A stretch of 64,000 bases of DNA from Leptospira soteropolitanensis (GTDB taxonomy: Bacteria > Spirochaetota > Leptospiria > Leptospirales > Leptospiraceae): the NCBI RefSeq assembly GCF_026151655.1, contig NZ_JAMQPN010000001.1, forward strand, positions 372,001-436,000, read 5' to 3'. Under the pieces are notes generated by a model. That model did no database searches. It worked only from the letters and a program-made list of their open reading frames with translations, and was not told the origin of the DNA. This document shows positions 38,038 to 47,162 of this stretch, piece after piece (position 1 is the stretch's first letter; every line of letters begins with the position of its first letter). A program made the position numbers and the translations under genes.

Positions 38038-40020
38038 CTATTTTGGAATTTTTTTGATTTTATAACCAAAAGGTTTTAAGATCGAAAGTCCCGCCAACTT
38101 ATATCTGTTAGAGTGGTTCATTGTAATTTCATAATTGAATTGTTTTCCCTCTCGGTAATGGCGTTCAATTGTTGCACCTAAAAATCCAAAGGATACCCCT
38201 GCTCCCTTTAATATCTTTCTATACAATAGGATAAAACTTTCGGGTGTTAAAGAAGTCCCCACATAATAAACCTTTCCTTTCCCAAAAGTATTCACAGTTA
38301 TCGCAGGTTTACCGGAGTAAAATTTTTTTGAATCTTTATATCTTGCTATGACTTTTGCCGTTGCTGGTTCTAAAATCTCACAGAACTTAGAACCTTTAAG
38401 TGGTAAAATCCCCATCCGAATCCCTACTTTCTCTATAGCCGGAGCTTCAAACTGAAACACTTCCACTCCAGCCATTTCTCCAAACACTCCTGGAACCGGT
38501 TCTTCTACCATCCAATGGTCTTTGTCTTTGATTCCTGCCCTATACCCGAGAACCAAAGTTCCTCCGCCAGCTACATAAGTTTTTAATTTTTCAACAATGG
38601 ATGGATCGAACATTGTATAAAGAGGTAATGTTAAAACTTTGTAATTCGACCAGTCAGTGTCTGCATTGATAGGAAGAGAATGAGCATTTACATTAAGAAC
38701 ATTTGTGCCAGCAAACCAAGTAGCAAGTTCAATATCGTATCCTACTTGTGCAAAGGGAACTGGTGAAAATTTTAGTCCATCACTCAATGGTTGGTGTTTG
38801 TAATTACGTGAGTTTTCAATATCATGTAAAATTGCCACCTCGGCTCTGTAAGGCGAATCGGCAATATCGTTTGCAAATTCACTGATATCTTCAATAGTCT
38901 TTTTTAACTCAAAATATTTAGATGTTTTTCTTTTTCCATGATCCAAAATTCCATAACAAAGTTGTTCCTGACCAAACCGAGCCGTTCGGTAACGAAAAAA
39001 ATAGATTTGGTTGGCACCATTGACAATGGCTTGCGTGAGCCAAAGTCCAATTTGTCCCGGTGGTGGAAGATAACCTAAAGTATCATGGCCTTGTACACCA
39101 GAAAATTGTTCCATCACAGTGTATGGTTTATTTTTCAAACCTCTCGAATATTGTTGTGTGGCAGTAACCAAAGGATGTGGGTATGGTTCCTGTTGGTTTC
39201 CCCAAACAGGATAATTGTCCCAAGACACATAGTCCAGTTTGGAAAACAACTTTTCCATATCAGTGATTGGTAAAAAAGGAGAAGGATAAAGGTTTGTTGT
39301 TAGTGGTTTCCCTTTGCTATACTTCCTTAAAATCTCTGCTTGGAAATGAATGTAAGAAACCAGTTCATCTGATTGGAATCTGTAATAATCTTGGATCATT
39401 GCTGGATTGAAGTTACTTGCCACATGAGCTGCTGGCAAAGGAATTTCTTTCCAATCAGTATAAATCACCCCCCAAAATATATTCCCCCAACGTTTGTTAA
39501 GCGAATCTAAAGTTTTGTATTTTGACTTTAACCAAATTCTAAAGTTTTCTAATGCTAATGGAGAATAATCGACGTCGGATCCTTCATGGCCTGGCTCATT
39601 ATCAATTTGCCATCCGACAACTGCTGGATGGTTACCAAAATGTTTAGCCATAGCCGTCACAATTCGATCTGTCGCTTTTTTATAAGCTGGGGAAGAGAAA
39701 CAAGCCTGGCGCCTAGTCCCAATCCCTCTAATAATTCCTTCTTTGGATACCTGAACAATTTCTGGAAATTTTTTATATAACCACGGTGGAAAGGTAGCCG
39801 TGGGTGTTCCTAGGATGGCTGTCATTCCGTGATCTTGGAGTTTTTTCAAAACTGCATCGAACAAAGAAAAGTCGAACTTCCCCTCTTTCGGTTCCATAAT
39901 TCCCCAAGCGAATTCCGCGAGTCTTACTGACGAAAGACCCATTTCCTTCATGATTTTTAAGTCTTCATCCCAATCCTCAGGGTTCCATTGTTCGGGGTAA
40001 TAACAGGCGCCAAAGATCAT
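38038..40020 (-). CDS. Beta-galactosidase, GH42 family
   Basis: A 660-residue GH42 enzyme. It starts FGACYYPEQW, has GTPTATFPPWL, the acid/base E142 in WQIDNEPGHEGSD and the nucleophile E304 in YTVMEQFSG; the C-terminal half has the trimerisation and beta domains (PLYTMFDPSIVEKLKTYVAGGG). No signal peptide is present, so it acts in the cytoplasm. Leptospira feed on fatty acids and are thought not to use sugars as a carbon source, which makes this enzyme unusual. It may cleave a galactoside from glycolipid or environmental polysaccharide. No transporter or regulator for sugars is adjacent. Confidence 0.92.
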   Translation of the reverse strand: MIFGACYYPEQWNPEDWDEDLKIMKEMGLSSVRLAEFAWGIMEPKEGKFDFSLFDAVLKKLQDHGMTAILGTPTATFPPWLYKKFPEIVQVSKEGIIRGIGTRRQACFSSPAYKKATDRIVTAMAKHFGNHPAVVGWQIDNEPGHEGSDVDYSPLALENFRIWLKSKYKTLDSLNKRWGNIFWGVIYTDWKEIPLPAAHVASNFNPAMIQDYYRFQSDELVSYIHFQAEILRKYSKGKPLTTNLYPSPFLPITDMEKLFSKLDYVSWDNYPVWGNQQEPYPHPLVTATQQYSRGLKNKPYTVMEQFSGVQGHDTLGYLPPPGQIGLWLTQAIVNGANQIYFFRYRTARFGQEQLCYGILDHGKRKTSKYFELKKTIEDISEFANDIADSPYRAEVAILHDIENSRNYKHQPLSDGLKFSPVPFAQVGYDIELATWFAGTNVLNVNAHSLPINADTDWSNYKVLTLPLYTMFDPSIVEKLKTYVAGGGTLVLGYRAGIKDKDHWMVEEPVPGVFGEMAGVEVFQFEAPAIEKVGIRMGILPLKGSKFCEILEPATAKVIARYKDSKKFYSGKPAITVNTFGKGKVYYVGTSLTPESFILLYRKILKGAGVSFGFLGATIERHYREGKQFNYEITMNHSNRYKLAGLSILKPFGYKIKKIPK

Positions 40021-40095
40021 ATTTTTCCTTTTTGCGATTGCAGAATCTATCTTGTGACACAGACTGAATCAGAAAACAGCACTTTCAATCAAATA

Positions 40096-40950
40096 ATGTC
40101 TGACCAAGTTATTTTAGGTATATCCAACTCCCACCAGTATCGATTCACTTTAGTCGATCTCACCGAAACTGCTAAAGAAGCAATGTTTCTACATTCTCTA
40201 AACAAAGAAATGTCCGTATTTCTTTCTAAAACCATGATGGGTGCGTTATTTCTCGCAGAGATGACAAAAAACCAACAAAAGGTGAGTATTCAATGGAAAG
40301 ATGATTCCAACAAACAAGCCTTAGCTTATAGTGATCGATATGGTAAAATGAAGTCTGTCGCTTATTCCGCAAGTCATGCGGAAGGAGACATCCGCAACGA
40401 ATTCATTTTAGGCCAAGGGATTATGAAAGTGATTCGTTGGGACTTTGATTCTGATACATACCAATCTTATACAAACTTGGTGGAAGACACATTTGAAGTG
40501 AATTTTATCAAATACCTTACCGAATCGGAACAGATAAAGGCCATAGTAGGAATGGAAGTCTACCCTTTTGATTTTCCTGGAAATGATTTTTCCGCAAAAG
40601 GTTTGTTTTTTGAAGCGCTGCCTGATGCACCTGAGGAAAGTTTTCAGTTTTTAATTTCCAAAATCCAACCTCTTGTGCAAAAAGAAGCATTTTGGGCACT
40701 TAGAATCGATGAAATGTTAGCCGCGCTGCAAACAGAAATAGGTTCAGAGTTGGAAGTTTTAAGCAAAGAATCTCCTGAATTTTTATGCGATTGTTCCAGA
40801 CATAAAGTCGCGGATATCATTGCATCACTTGGCAAACAAGAGGCTGATTCTATCATCGATGAATTTGGAAAAATTGAAATTACCTGCGAATTTTGTAGGA
40901 CTGCTTACCAGTTCGACTCTTTTGACGTGGAGAAATTCTTTAATCAATGA
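40096..40950 (+). CDS. hslO: Hsp33 redox-regulated chaperone
   Basis: A 284-residue protein from ATG 40096. This start matches the family N-terminus (DQVILGISNSHQYRFTLVDLTETAKEA); an upstream ATG at 39988 would add 36 residues that overlap the beta-galactosidase start. The zinc centre is intact: FLCDCSRHK and ITCEFCRTAY. Oxidation of these cysteines releases zinc and turns on chaperone activity. The stop overlaps the start of tsaE by four bases (ATGA). It heads an operon hslO-tsaE-tsaB-rnr. Confidence 0.92.
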   Translation: MSDQVILGISNSHQYRFTLVDLTETAKEAMFLHSLNKEMSVFLSKTMMGALFLAEMTKNQQKVSIQWKDDSNKQALAYSDRYGKMKSVAYSASHAEGDIRNEFILGQGIMKVIRWDFDSDTYQSYTNLVEDTFEVNFIKYLTESEQIKAIVGMEVYPFDFPGNDFSAKGLFFEALPDAPEESFQFLISKIQPLVQKEAFWALRIDEMLAALQTEIGSELEVLSKESPEFLCDCSRHKVADIIASLGKQEADSIIDEFGKIEITCEFCRTAYQFDSFDVEKFFNQ

Positions 40951-41405
40951 AAGCCAATTTTCTCTCTCTTAGAGAATCGGAACTTAACCCAGTATTTCTA
41001 AGTTTGGACCAGTTGGTAGATCAATTTATAAAGAAAAACAAATTCCCTGTCATATTGATTTCTGGAGAAATGGGTGCTGGCAAAACAACTTTTATTCGAG
41101 AATGGTTTAGTCACTATGACACGAATAGTTCTATCAATTCACCTACCTTTTCATTATACAATATTTACGATTCGCCTAACTTTCGCTTGTATCATTTTGA
41201 TTTATACCGAATTAGAGTTTTAGAAGAACTAGAAGATTTGGGATTTGAGGAAATCTGGGGAAAAGAAGGTGTGTCTGCCATCGAATGGTGGCAAATTGCG
41301 GAACCTAATTTACCAAAAACTAATCGAATCTATTTATCAATTGAAACAGATTCTATTGAGGTTAGATCCTACACCTTGCAATGGAAGGAAGAGGAATTAC
41401 AATGA
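40947..41405 (+). CDS. tsaE: tRNA t6A modification ATPase TsaE
   Basis: A 152-residue P-loop ATPase: ISGEMGAGKTTFIREW (Walker A, residues 39-54), INSPTFSLYNIY and FRLYHFDLYRI are standard for TsaE/YjeE. It helps TsaB-TsaD transfer the threonylcarbamoyl group to A37 of tRNAs. Its start overlaps the hslO stop by ATGA, and its stop overlaps the tsaB start by ATGA, so the three are tightly coupled. tsaB follows at once, which confirms the pathway. Confidence 0.94.
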   Translation: MKANFLSLRESELNPVFLSLDQLVDQFIKKNKFPVILISGEMGAGKTTFIREWFSHYDTNSSINSPTFSLYNIYDSPNFRLYHFDLYRIRVLEELEDLGFEEIWGKEGVSAIEWWQIAEPNLPKTNRIYLSIETDSIEVRSYTLQWKEEELQ

Positions 41406-42073
41406 AAGTCCTCTACTTCGACACAACCCAGGACTGGATTCAGGTTCTTATTGCAAACTATTCGTCAGAATCCTCATTACAAATCCTCTCTGAACAAACA
41501 CAAACAACTCCAAAAGAATCTTCTTATAAGTTAGTAGAATACATTCGCTCCGGTCTAGAAAAAGCTAAAATAAATAAACCAGACCTTATTATTGTAGCAA
41601 GTGGACCAGGTTCATTTACTGGCATTCGTATAACAGTCACTACGGCGAGAGACCTATCCCAATTATGGAAAATTCCAGTCTTCGGTGTCGATAGTTTAGA
41701 AGCTTATTTAGCAGGAATCAAAGGAACAGAAGATGCAACAGAAAATTCCCTACTCTGTTTAGATGGGAAACAAGGAAAATACTACACAAAATATAAATCG
41801 GAAAGTGGTTTTTCTGACTCTTTGGATCTGATTCCCGAAATCATCGAAACAAAAATAATTACTAATGAATGGACACCTAACAATTGGTATTATACTGGAA
41901 ATTTACCAAAGTTTTATCCCCCAACGGCCACAAAAATTGAAGCGACAAACTTAAATCTATCGTCTATACTACAGTATAGTTTGAAACTATATTTCAAAAC
42001 AGAATCGAACCAAAACGACTATTTATCTCTCCTGCCAAATTACATTCGCGGGACCTACGTAGATCACAAATGA
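41402..42073 (+). CDS. tsaB: tRNA t6A modification protein TsaB
   Basis: A 223-residue ASKHA-fold protein. ATG 41402 is preferred because it sits in the ATGA overlap with tsaE and is preceded by GGAAGAGG; an ATG at 41381 would add 7 residues. It has VLYFDTTQDWIQVLI at the N-terminus and ASGPGSFTGIRITVTTARDL, the family hallmark. TsaB is the scaffold partner of TsaD in t6A synthesis; TsaD is not in this window. The rnr gene starts 4 bases after its stop. Confidence 0.93.
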   Translation: MKVLYFDTTQDWIQVLIANYSSESSLQILSEQTQTTPKESSYKLVEYIRSGLEKAKINKPDLIIVASGPGSFTGIRITVTTARDLSQLWKIPVFGVDSLEAYLAGIKGTEDATENSLLCLDGKQGKYYTKYKSESGFSDSLDLIPEIIETKIITNEWTPNNWYYTGNLPKFYPPTATKIEATNLNLSSILQYSLKLYFKTESNQNDYLSLLPNYIRGTYVDHK

Positions 42074-42077
42074 ATTT

Positions 42078-44270
42078 ATGGATACCTATAAAATACAAAG
42101 AAAAATCATAGAATTTCTGGATCAAAAATCTGGAAAGGACATCACTAGACAAGAGATCAAAAAAAAATTTACCGAATCAAGTGAATTCAAAAGACCAGAT
42201 CCGAAAACGAAGAAAGTAAAATCCTTCAAACGAAAAGAAAAAGTTCCTAGAAAAGAAATCGAATTTTTAATCGATCAACTTCTTAATTTGTTAGAAGCAG
42301 AAGGATTGCTGATTCCGAATAAAAAATACTTAACCGTTGCAAGTCCCTTTCGCCTAACAGGAAGAATTTCAATTTCTCGAAGAGGGGATGGATTTATTTC
42401 CCTCCCTTCTAAAAATGAAATTTTCATTCCAGGACCAATGACCAATTCAGCCATTACGGGTGACAAGGTTGAAGTCATTCCATTGGGAGTTGGTAAAAAA
42501 GACAGATTAGAAGCTGAAGTCACGAACATCCTAAAACGAGGCCGTGTTCTTTACCGAATGAAAGTTAAAGAAAAAACAAACAAATTTGTTTTTGGAAGTT
42601 TCTTGGATATGCTCGGTGAAGGAAAGGAAGGTGTAATTCATGTTAAATCCATCCTTAAAGATACTTTTGATTCGATTAATGTTAACGATATATTAATCGT
42701 AAAGTTCAAAGAAGGTGCGATTCCACATGATAATCTTTACGATGTGAGTTTTATCCGATTCGAATCGGACACAAAAGAAGACGCTGATTTACAACGGATT
42801 TTAATGAAATACAATTATGATCCGGTGCATCCAGACTTCATTCCTTTGGACTTTACTGAAGAAGTTTCAGAAAAGACAGTTTCTGATTGGAATAGCAGAA
42901 CTGACTTACGAGACTTATATGCGGTAACAATCGATGGAATTACAGCAAAGGATTTCGATGATGCCATTAGTTTTGTCGATGAAGGGAACAGACTTCGCGT
43001 TTGGATTCATATTGCAGATGTTTCTTACTATGTAGAAAAAGATTCTCCTCTGGATAAAGAGGCGTATGAAAGAGCTACTTCTGTTTATTTAGCAAACCGT
43101 GTAGTACCTATGTTGCCACCCATTTTATCTGAAGATCTTTGCAGTTTGGTAGCCAATACCAATCGTCTTGCCTTCACCGTCGAGATGGAAGCAAGTAAAA
43201 CAGGTGAAATATACAATGCTAAGTTTTATAAATCTGTGATCAAAGTGAACACAAGATACACTTATGAGATGGCCGAAGAAGAAATTAAAGCTAAAGATCT
43301 AAAAAATTGGATGTATCAAGTTTCACAATTCACAGAAGCCCTTCGCAAACGCAGAATGGAAGCGGGTAGAATTGATTTGAATTTACGCGAAACAACTATC
43401 ACTTGGAATGAAAGAAAAGAACCCATTGGGATAGAGAATCGTGAACGCCTAACAAGTCATATTCTCATTGAAGAGTTGATGTTATCTGCCAATCTAAAGG
43501 TAGATGAGTTTTTAAGAAAAAAGAAAGTCCCTTCCCTCCACCGAATTCACGAAGCAATGGATGAGGAAAAATTAGAGACTCTCAATCATTTTCTTCAATT
43601 GAATGGATACAATATCCAAATCAAAGACACAACTTATCCTGAGATTATGAAAGCTGTCAAAGAAATTGAAGACGGATCTGTAGGTAAGATTTTTAACTAT
43701 TTACTTTTACGTAGTTTTATGCAGGCATACTATGGATCGGATCCTCTTGGACACTGGGGCCTGGGGTTTAAGGACTATTGTCATTTCACATCACCAATCA
43801 GGCGCTATCCCGATTTAATCGTTCATCGTGTATTACATGCTACCCTTTTAGAAACAGATAAGGTCTATTCTGAAAATGAAATAGCGGTAATGGGACTTCA
43901 TTGTTCCGAAGAAGAAAGAAGAGCCGCAGATGCCGAACGAGACATTGTAAAAATCAAATCTTTTCGTTATTTAGAATCTACAGGAATAAAAGAGTTCAAA
44001 GGTTTTATCGTTGGGATCAGACCTTCGCAGATTTTTGTAGAATTGGATATTTCTAATTTGGAAGGTGTTTTGGATAAATCGGAATTCACCGATGAATTTG
44101 AAGTAGTCATCAAAAATGATTTTTCTTTTTATTCGAAAAAATATTCCAAAATATTTTTTATCGGTGATCCTGTGACAGTGAGCCTTGATCGCATTGATTT
44201 TGAAGAGATCAAAGTTTTTCTTAAATTAAAAGATTTCAAAAAAGACGAAGTCCCAGTGAAAAAGAAATAA
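42078..44270 (+). CDS. rnr: Ribonuclease R
   Basis: A 730-residue 3'-5' exoribonuclease of the RNB family. Order: an N-terminal HTH-like region rich in Lys (residues 1-70), cold-shock domains (LTGRISISRRGDGFISLPS), and the RNB catalytic domain with IDGITAKDFDDAISF (catalytic Asp residues, about 285-299) and RRYPDLIVHR. A C-terminal S1 domain (IKEFKGFIVGIRPSQIFVEL) follows. The Lys-rich C-terminal tail of the E. coli enzyme is short here. It degrades structured RNAs, and in other bacteria is cold-inducible and linked to tmRNA quality control. It is the last gene of the hslO-tsaE-tsaB-rnr operon. Confidence 0.94.
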   Translation: MDTYKIQRKIIEFLDQKSGKDITRQEIKKKFTESSEFKRPDPKTKKVKSFKRKEKVPRKEIEFLIDQLLNLLEAEGLLIPNKKYLTVASPFRLTGRISISRRGDGFISLPSKNEIFIPGPMTNSAITGDKVEVIPLGVGKKDRLEAEVTNILKRGRVLYRMKVKEKTNKFVFGSFLDMLGEGKEGVIHVKSILKDTFDSINVNDILIVKFKEGAIPHDNLYDVSFIRFESDTKEDADLQRILMKYNYDPVHPDFIPLDFTEEVSEKTVSDWNSRTDLRDLYAVTIDGITAKDFDDAISFVDEGNRLRVWIHIADVSYYVEKDSPLDKEAYERATSVYLANRVVPMLPPILSEDLCSLVANTNRLAFTVEMEASKTGEIYNAKFYKSVIKVNTRYTYEMAEEEIKAKDLKNWMYQVSQFTEALRKRRMEAGRIDLNLRETTITWNERKEPIGIENRERLTSHILIEELMLSANLKVDEFLRKKKVPSLHRIHEAMDEEKLETLNHFLQLNGYNIQIKDTTYPEIMKAVKEIEDGSVGKIFNYLLLRSFMQAYYGSDPLGHWGLGFKDYCHFTSPIRRYPDLIVHRVLHATLLETDKVYSENEIAVMGLHCSEEERRAADAERDIVKIKSFRYLESTGIKEFKGFIVGIRPSQIFVELDISNLEGVLDKSEFTDEFEVVIKNDFSFYSKKYSKIFFIGDPVTVSLDRIDFEEIKVFLKLKDFKKDEVPVKKK

Positions 44271-44281
44271 CCAAAATCCTT

Positions 44282-44306
44282 GAATCTATTTTATAAAGAT
44301 AGATTC
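44282..44306. repeat. Hairpin between convergent rnr and phosphatase gene
   Basis: GAATCTAT pairs with ATAGATTC across a 9-base T/A-rich loop (TTTATAAAG). It overlaps the end of the minus-strand phosphatase gene. There is no U tract, so it is a weak bidirectional terminator candidate. Confidence 0.35.
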
Positions 44307-45997
44307 GGGATTTCTTCCCGTTTCCAAACCTTTCTAAAAAACTTTCGATCATTTACCTGGATGGCCATGATCTTTTGAATGATGGCTTCTTCACTGATTT
44401 GATAGGTTTGCATCAGATCTTTGTCCAAAGATAGTTGCGAATGAGCTACCCATTTTACAAGAGAACGTTTTGTTCTTTCTGACTCTGGAAGCAGCTCATT
44501 CACATTGGAAAAAAATTGTTCATGACTTAAGAAAAGACCGTTGGAAATTTCCGGCATAGGTGCAGCGCCGTGGTCAGCTGTTACTACCATTATGAAGCGA
44601 TCACCAAAATTTGATTTTAGAAATTCGAATATAGTTTGAATTTCCTTATCTGTAGCCTTTAAAACTTGCTCTGCTTCTTTTGATTCCCATCCATATAAAT
44701 GCCCTACTGCATCCGTAGCCTTCAAGGTTACATACGCAAGATCGGTAATTCCATCATTTGCTTTTTTCGTGTTGATGATGGTTTCTGTAATTGTATCTCG
44801 AAAGAGGGCACCATCTATTTTTGCCTGAAATTCTGATCCTTGGAAGTTGTGGATTTTTGCGATTAAATCGATTGGATCTTTAGCATCAAAATGAGTGGAG
44901 ATGTCTTTTTTATGGTTCAAATAGAATTGGTACAAGTTATACTTTTGCACTGATTTAGGAACAAGGAAAGCATCGTTATAGGTTGACCATGATAAATTTT
45001 TCACGTCTTGCCAATAAACAAAATCATTGTCGGGTAGGTTTGTTGCTGAATCTTTTTTAACATGGGAAAAAAGTTTTCCATGTCCTGCCATACCAACTGC
45101 TGCCCTTGCCGCATAACACTGGCTTACAATAACAGGTTCATTATTCTTTGATAGATCCCATTCATCAGCAAAACTGGGAACTTGCATCTCGCTCAAATCC
45201 CAATCTTTGTCTTTTCCTTGGTAGACGGGCCTGTGGAGGACTTTTCCATCTGCATATGTATAAATTTCATTTGAAAAGATTTTTGAGTCTTTAGGAAAAG
45301 CACCGGTTCCAATCGCCATATGACCCACAGCTGTATGCGATTCCAAATGGGCTACTTTTGCCTTTTTAAAGTAAGCTGAGTTATTTTTTAAATCTTCAAG
45401 AAAGGGATAAGCGCCTTTATGTGCTTTGTATAGTTGTCTTCCACCTTGGTCCACAACAATGGTAACGATGATTTCTGGCTTAAGATTTTGATTTTGGAAT
45501 ATTTTTTCCAGATAGGAGACATCGATTGTATTCTTAAATTTGAAATCTAAAATTTTTCCATAAATGGATGGAATATGTTGTTGGTTAATTTCGTCTGAGT
45601 ATTGCCCATTTCTGATCCATTTCGGTCCGTATATCCAAATCGGAATTTCTGTATCGTAAAAATACTGAGTATAATGTGAAGTGTAGTTAACTTCTTTCGA
45701 AAAATGTTCGTCTTCGTGATCCAATTGCCATTGGTTCTTTAACTCGTCCCAGGATAAATCATGATCTTCTAAGATATTTTTAATCTCTTCTTTTGAATAA
45801 TGCGAAAGAGTGATTGCGTCCCTCGCCTCTCTATCAAAAATATTGAATGGAAATGGTGCTAAAATTAAATCTGTATCGGGCTGCATCGATAAATAGGCTG
45901 CACGTTTATAATCCTTTTCCCAACCACAATTGGATAAAACCAAAAACAGACCAACTATGACTAAAATATTTCGCTTTATGTTTTTTGGATTTATCAC
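44291..45997 (-). CDS. Exported alkaline-phosphatase-superfamily phosphodiesterase (predicted lipoprotein)
   Basis: A 568-residue protein that begins with GTG at 45997 (AGGA 8-9 bases upstream). The hydrophobic N-terminus ends in a lipobox-like VLSNC. The catalytic features of the type I phosphodiesterase/nucleotide pyrophosphatase group are seen: IVVDQGG (metal Asp), ESHTAVGHMAIGTGAFP with the nucleophile Thr, D..GHLYGW and VTADHGAAP (metal residues). A nucleotide or phospholipid-type substrate in the envelope is likely. Its 5' end overlaps by 41 bases the 5' end of the divergent CapA-like gene. Confidence 0.87.
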   Translation of the reverse strand: MINPKNIKRNILVIVGLFLVLSNCGWEKDYKRAAYLSMQPDTDLILAPFPFNIFDREARDAITLSHYSKEEIKNILEDHDLSWDELKNQWQLDHEDEHFSKEVNYTSHYTQYFYDTEIPIWIYGPKWIRNGQYSDEINQQHIPSIYGKILDFKFKNTIDVSYLEKIFQNQNLKPEIIVTIVVDQGGRQLYKAHKGAYPFLEDLKNNSAYFKKAKVAHLESHTAVGHMAIGTGAFPKDSKIFSNEIYTYADGKVLHRPVYQGKDKDWDLSEMQVPSFADEWDLSKNNEPVIVSQCYAARAAVGMAGHGKLFSHVKKDSATNLPDNDFVYWQDVKNLSWSTYNDAFLVPKSVQKYNLYQFYLNHKKDISTHFDAKDPIDLIAKIHNFQGSEFQAKIDGALFRDTITETIINTKKANDGITDLAYVTLKATDAVGHLYGWESKEAEQVLKATDKEIQTIFEFLKSNFGDRFIMVVTADHGAAPMPEISNGLFLSHEQFFSNVNELLPESERTKRSLVKWVAHSQLSLDKDLMQTYQISEEAIIQKIMAIQVNDRKFFRKVWKREEIPNLSL

Positions 45998-47045
45998 TGT
46001 TCCCGTCCTATCTTGTTACACTCTTCCCGATGTTTACTTTACTAGGCAAGTGAGAATTAAAGTTGTGGGTGATCTCATGTGCCATAACTCACAAATCTCC
46101 TCTTATTATTTTTCAAAGACAAAAGAATATGATTCTAGCAGCAGTTTCGAATTCGTTTCAAATTCATTACAAGATGCTGATTTAACATTAGGGAATTTAG
46201 AAACAACCATCACAAATGATCCTAATGAGTTTACTGGATATCCTAAATTTGGATCACCGATCGGTTATTTAACAGGGATCAAAAAAGCAGGATTTGATAT
46301 TTTATCGACAGCGAACAATCATTCTGCGGATAAAGGAACTTTTGGAATTGATTATACTATTGACTCCGTAAATCAAATGGGAATGGTTCCCATTGGAACT
46401 TTCAAATCGTATTCGGATTATCTAGAACGAAAAGATTTTATTATCGAAGTAAATGGGATAAAAATTGCGATTTATAATTATACATATTCCACAAATGGAA
46501 TTCCTGTTAAAAATGATCGAATCGTTCGGCTTTTGAATGAAAAACAAATTCGGGAAGATGTGAGTTTTGCCAAAGAAAGTGGAATTCATTTTGTCATACT
46601 TTGGTATCATTATGGAACTGAGTATGGAGAAAAACCGGATAAGTCTCAAACCAAATGGGTTCAGATTGGCTTCGAAGCTGGTGCTGATATTATCATCGGT
46701 GGGCATCCTCACGTAGTACAAAGAATCGATCAATTTCAGGATGAAAGGAATGGAGAGGATCGACTGGTTGCTTATTCCCTTGGAAATTTTTTGTCCGCAC
46801 AAAATAGAGAAAACACCGATGGTGGGATCATTTTATCTTTTTCATTAGAGATAAATTCACAAAATCAAAAACGTATTAAAAATGTAAGCACAGATTCCGT
46901 TTGGATCTATCCACACGGATATAAAATCATACCAATAGCCAAATATGCGCAAAAAGAAATTCCAATCAAACTCCCGAAACATTTAGAAAAAAGAATGTTT
47001 AGCTATGAAGCTCATCTTAAAAAAATTCCCGGTCTTACTTTTTAA
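45957..47045 (+). CDS. CapA-family poly-gamma-glutamate biosynthesis-like protein (predicted lipoprotein)
   Basis: A 362-residue protein from ATG 45957; a TTG at 45930 is an alternative start. The signal ends in VLSC, a lipobox. The rest is the CapA metallophosphatase-like fold: VVGDLMCHNSQ, LGNLETTIT, LSTANNHSADKGTFG, ILWYHYGTEY, IGGHPHVVQ. CapA proteins anchor or hydrolyse poly-gamma-glutamate and some are cell-surface metallophosphatases; no polymer synthase is next to it. The start lies inside the 5' end of the divergent phosphodiesterase gene, an overlap that leaves little room for separate promoters. Confidence 0.85.
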   Translation: MTKIFRFMFFGFITVPVLSCYTLPDVYFTRQVRIKVVGDLMCHNSQISSYYFSKTKEYDSSSSFEFVSNSLQDADLTLGNLETTITNDPNEFTGYPKFGSPIGYLTGIKKAGFDILSTANNHSADKGTFGIDYTIDSVNQMGMVPIGTFKSYSDYLERKDFIIEVNGIKIAIYNYTYSTNGIPVKNDRIVRLLNEKQIREDVSFAKESGIHFVILWYHYGTEYGEKPDKSQTKWVQIGFEAGADIIIGGHPHVVQRIDQFQDERNGEDRLVAYSLGNFLSAQNRENTDGGIILSFSLEINSQNQKRIKNVSTDSVWIYPHGYKIIPIAKYAQKEIPIKLPKHLEKRMFSYEAHLKKIPGLTF

Positions 47046-47162
47046 TTTATTATAAATCATTCAGTTCATAAAACTTCTATGTGAAATGATTATAAATTTG
47101 AATGGATTTTCAATCCCTAGTTAGATCGTTTTGGGATTAGATATTAATTTAGATTTTTCATC

